Shown one piece after another: positions 5,320-5,372 of a DNA stretch of 5,372 nucleotides. The stretch's first letter is position 1; each line of letters opens with the position of its first letter. The stretch lies in assembly GCA_945903675.1 (NCBI GenBank), contig CAMDOP010000237.1:1-5372 (forward strand). The letters are read 5' to 3'. The stretch comes from Crenothrix polyspora. Lineage in GTDB: Bacteria; Pseudomonadota; Gammaproteobacteria; Methylococcales; Methylomonadaceae. Made by a program: the position numbers and the translations under genes. Under the pieces are notes generated by a model. That model saw only the letters and a program-made list of their open reading frames with translations. It was not told the origin of the DNA and ran no database searches.

Positions 5320-5372
5320 GCTGTTCTTGGTTCGTAAGGTCGGGTTAGTGACAGAGACTGTGAAAGTATTCT
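5320..5372 (+). other. Short tail after rarA, possible start of a next gene
   Basis: No hairpin terminator follows the rarA stop. A GTG at 5360-5362 opens a frame reading V-K-V-F to the window edge, with AGAG at 5353-5356 a few bases before it. In Pseudomonas-type genomes rarA is followed by crcB and serS, so a gene starting here would fit, but four codons are too few to identify anything. Confidence 0.2.

Overview
The window looks like chromosomal core DNA from a gammaproteobacterium of moderate to low GC. A bifunctional PBP1b carrying a UB2H docking domain, a LolA and a RarA, all most like gammaproteobacterial forms, support this. A methylotroph-like lineage is possible, but the sequence here cannot settle it.

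Layout. The 3' end of the left edge (1-152, minus strand) is the first 50 codons of a DUF433 antitoxin-type gene that runs off the window. A 570-base gap (153-723) follows, in which only a -10 element near its right end is convincing. Then come three plus-strand genes: mrcB (724-3096), lolA (3093-3746, overlapping mrcB by the ATGA quartet) and rarA (true start probably 4018, end 5319). The last 53 bases hold no complete feature, but a GTG with a weak ribosome-binding site at 5360 may begin another gene.

Functions. mrcB makes the inner-membrane enzyme that polymerises and cross-links peptidoglycan. lolA makes the periplasmic carrier that takes lipoproteins to the outer membrane. rarA makes an AAA+ ATPase that acts at stalled replication forks. 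lolA-rarA is a familiar gammaproteobacterial pair, usually with ftsK upstream; here mrcB occupies that place. A possible logic for mrcB-lolA is that PBP1b activators of the LpoB/LpoP type are lipoproteins, and outer-membrane lipoproteins travel by LolA.

The most unusual part is the 3747-4017 gap between lolA and rarA. It holds a nested palindromic element: 11-bp inverted repeats at 3755-3765 and 3981-3991, inside them a 17-bp inverted repeat (3790-3806 / 3894-3910), and at the centre two inverted REP-type units (3819-3845 and 3849-3875). Each unit has a GGAG tetranucleotide before an 8-bp stem. The two stems share a TTCA loop and differ at three base pairs, all compensatory. This is what is expected of a BIME-like REP pair mobilised by a RAYT (TnpA-REP, Y1 family) transposase acting in trans. 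The right repeat ends only 26 bases before the rarA ATG, so the element probably supplies or displaces rarA's upstream region.
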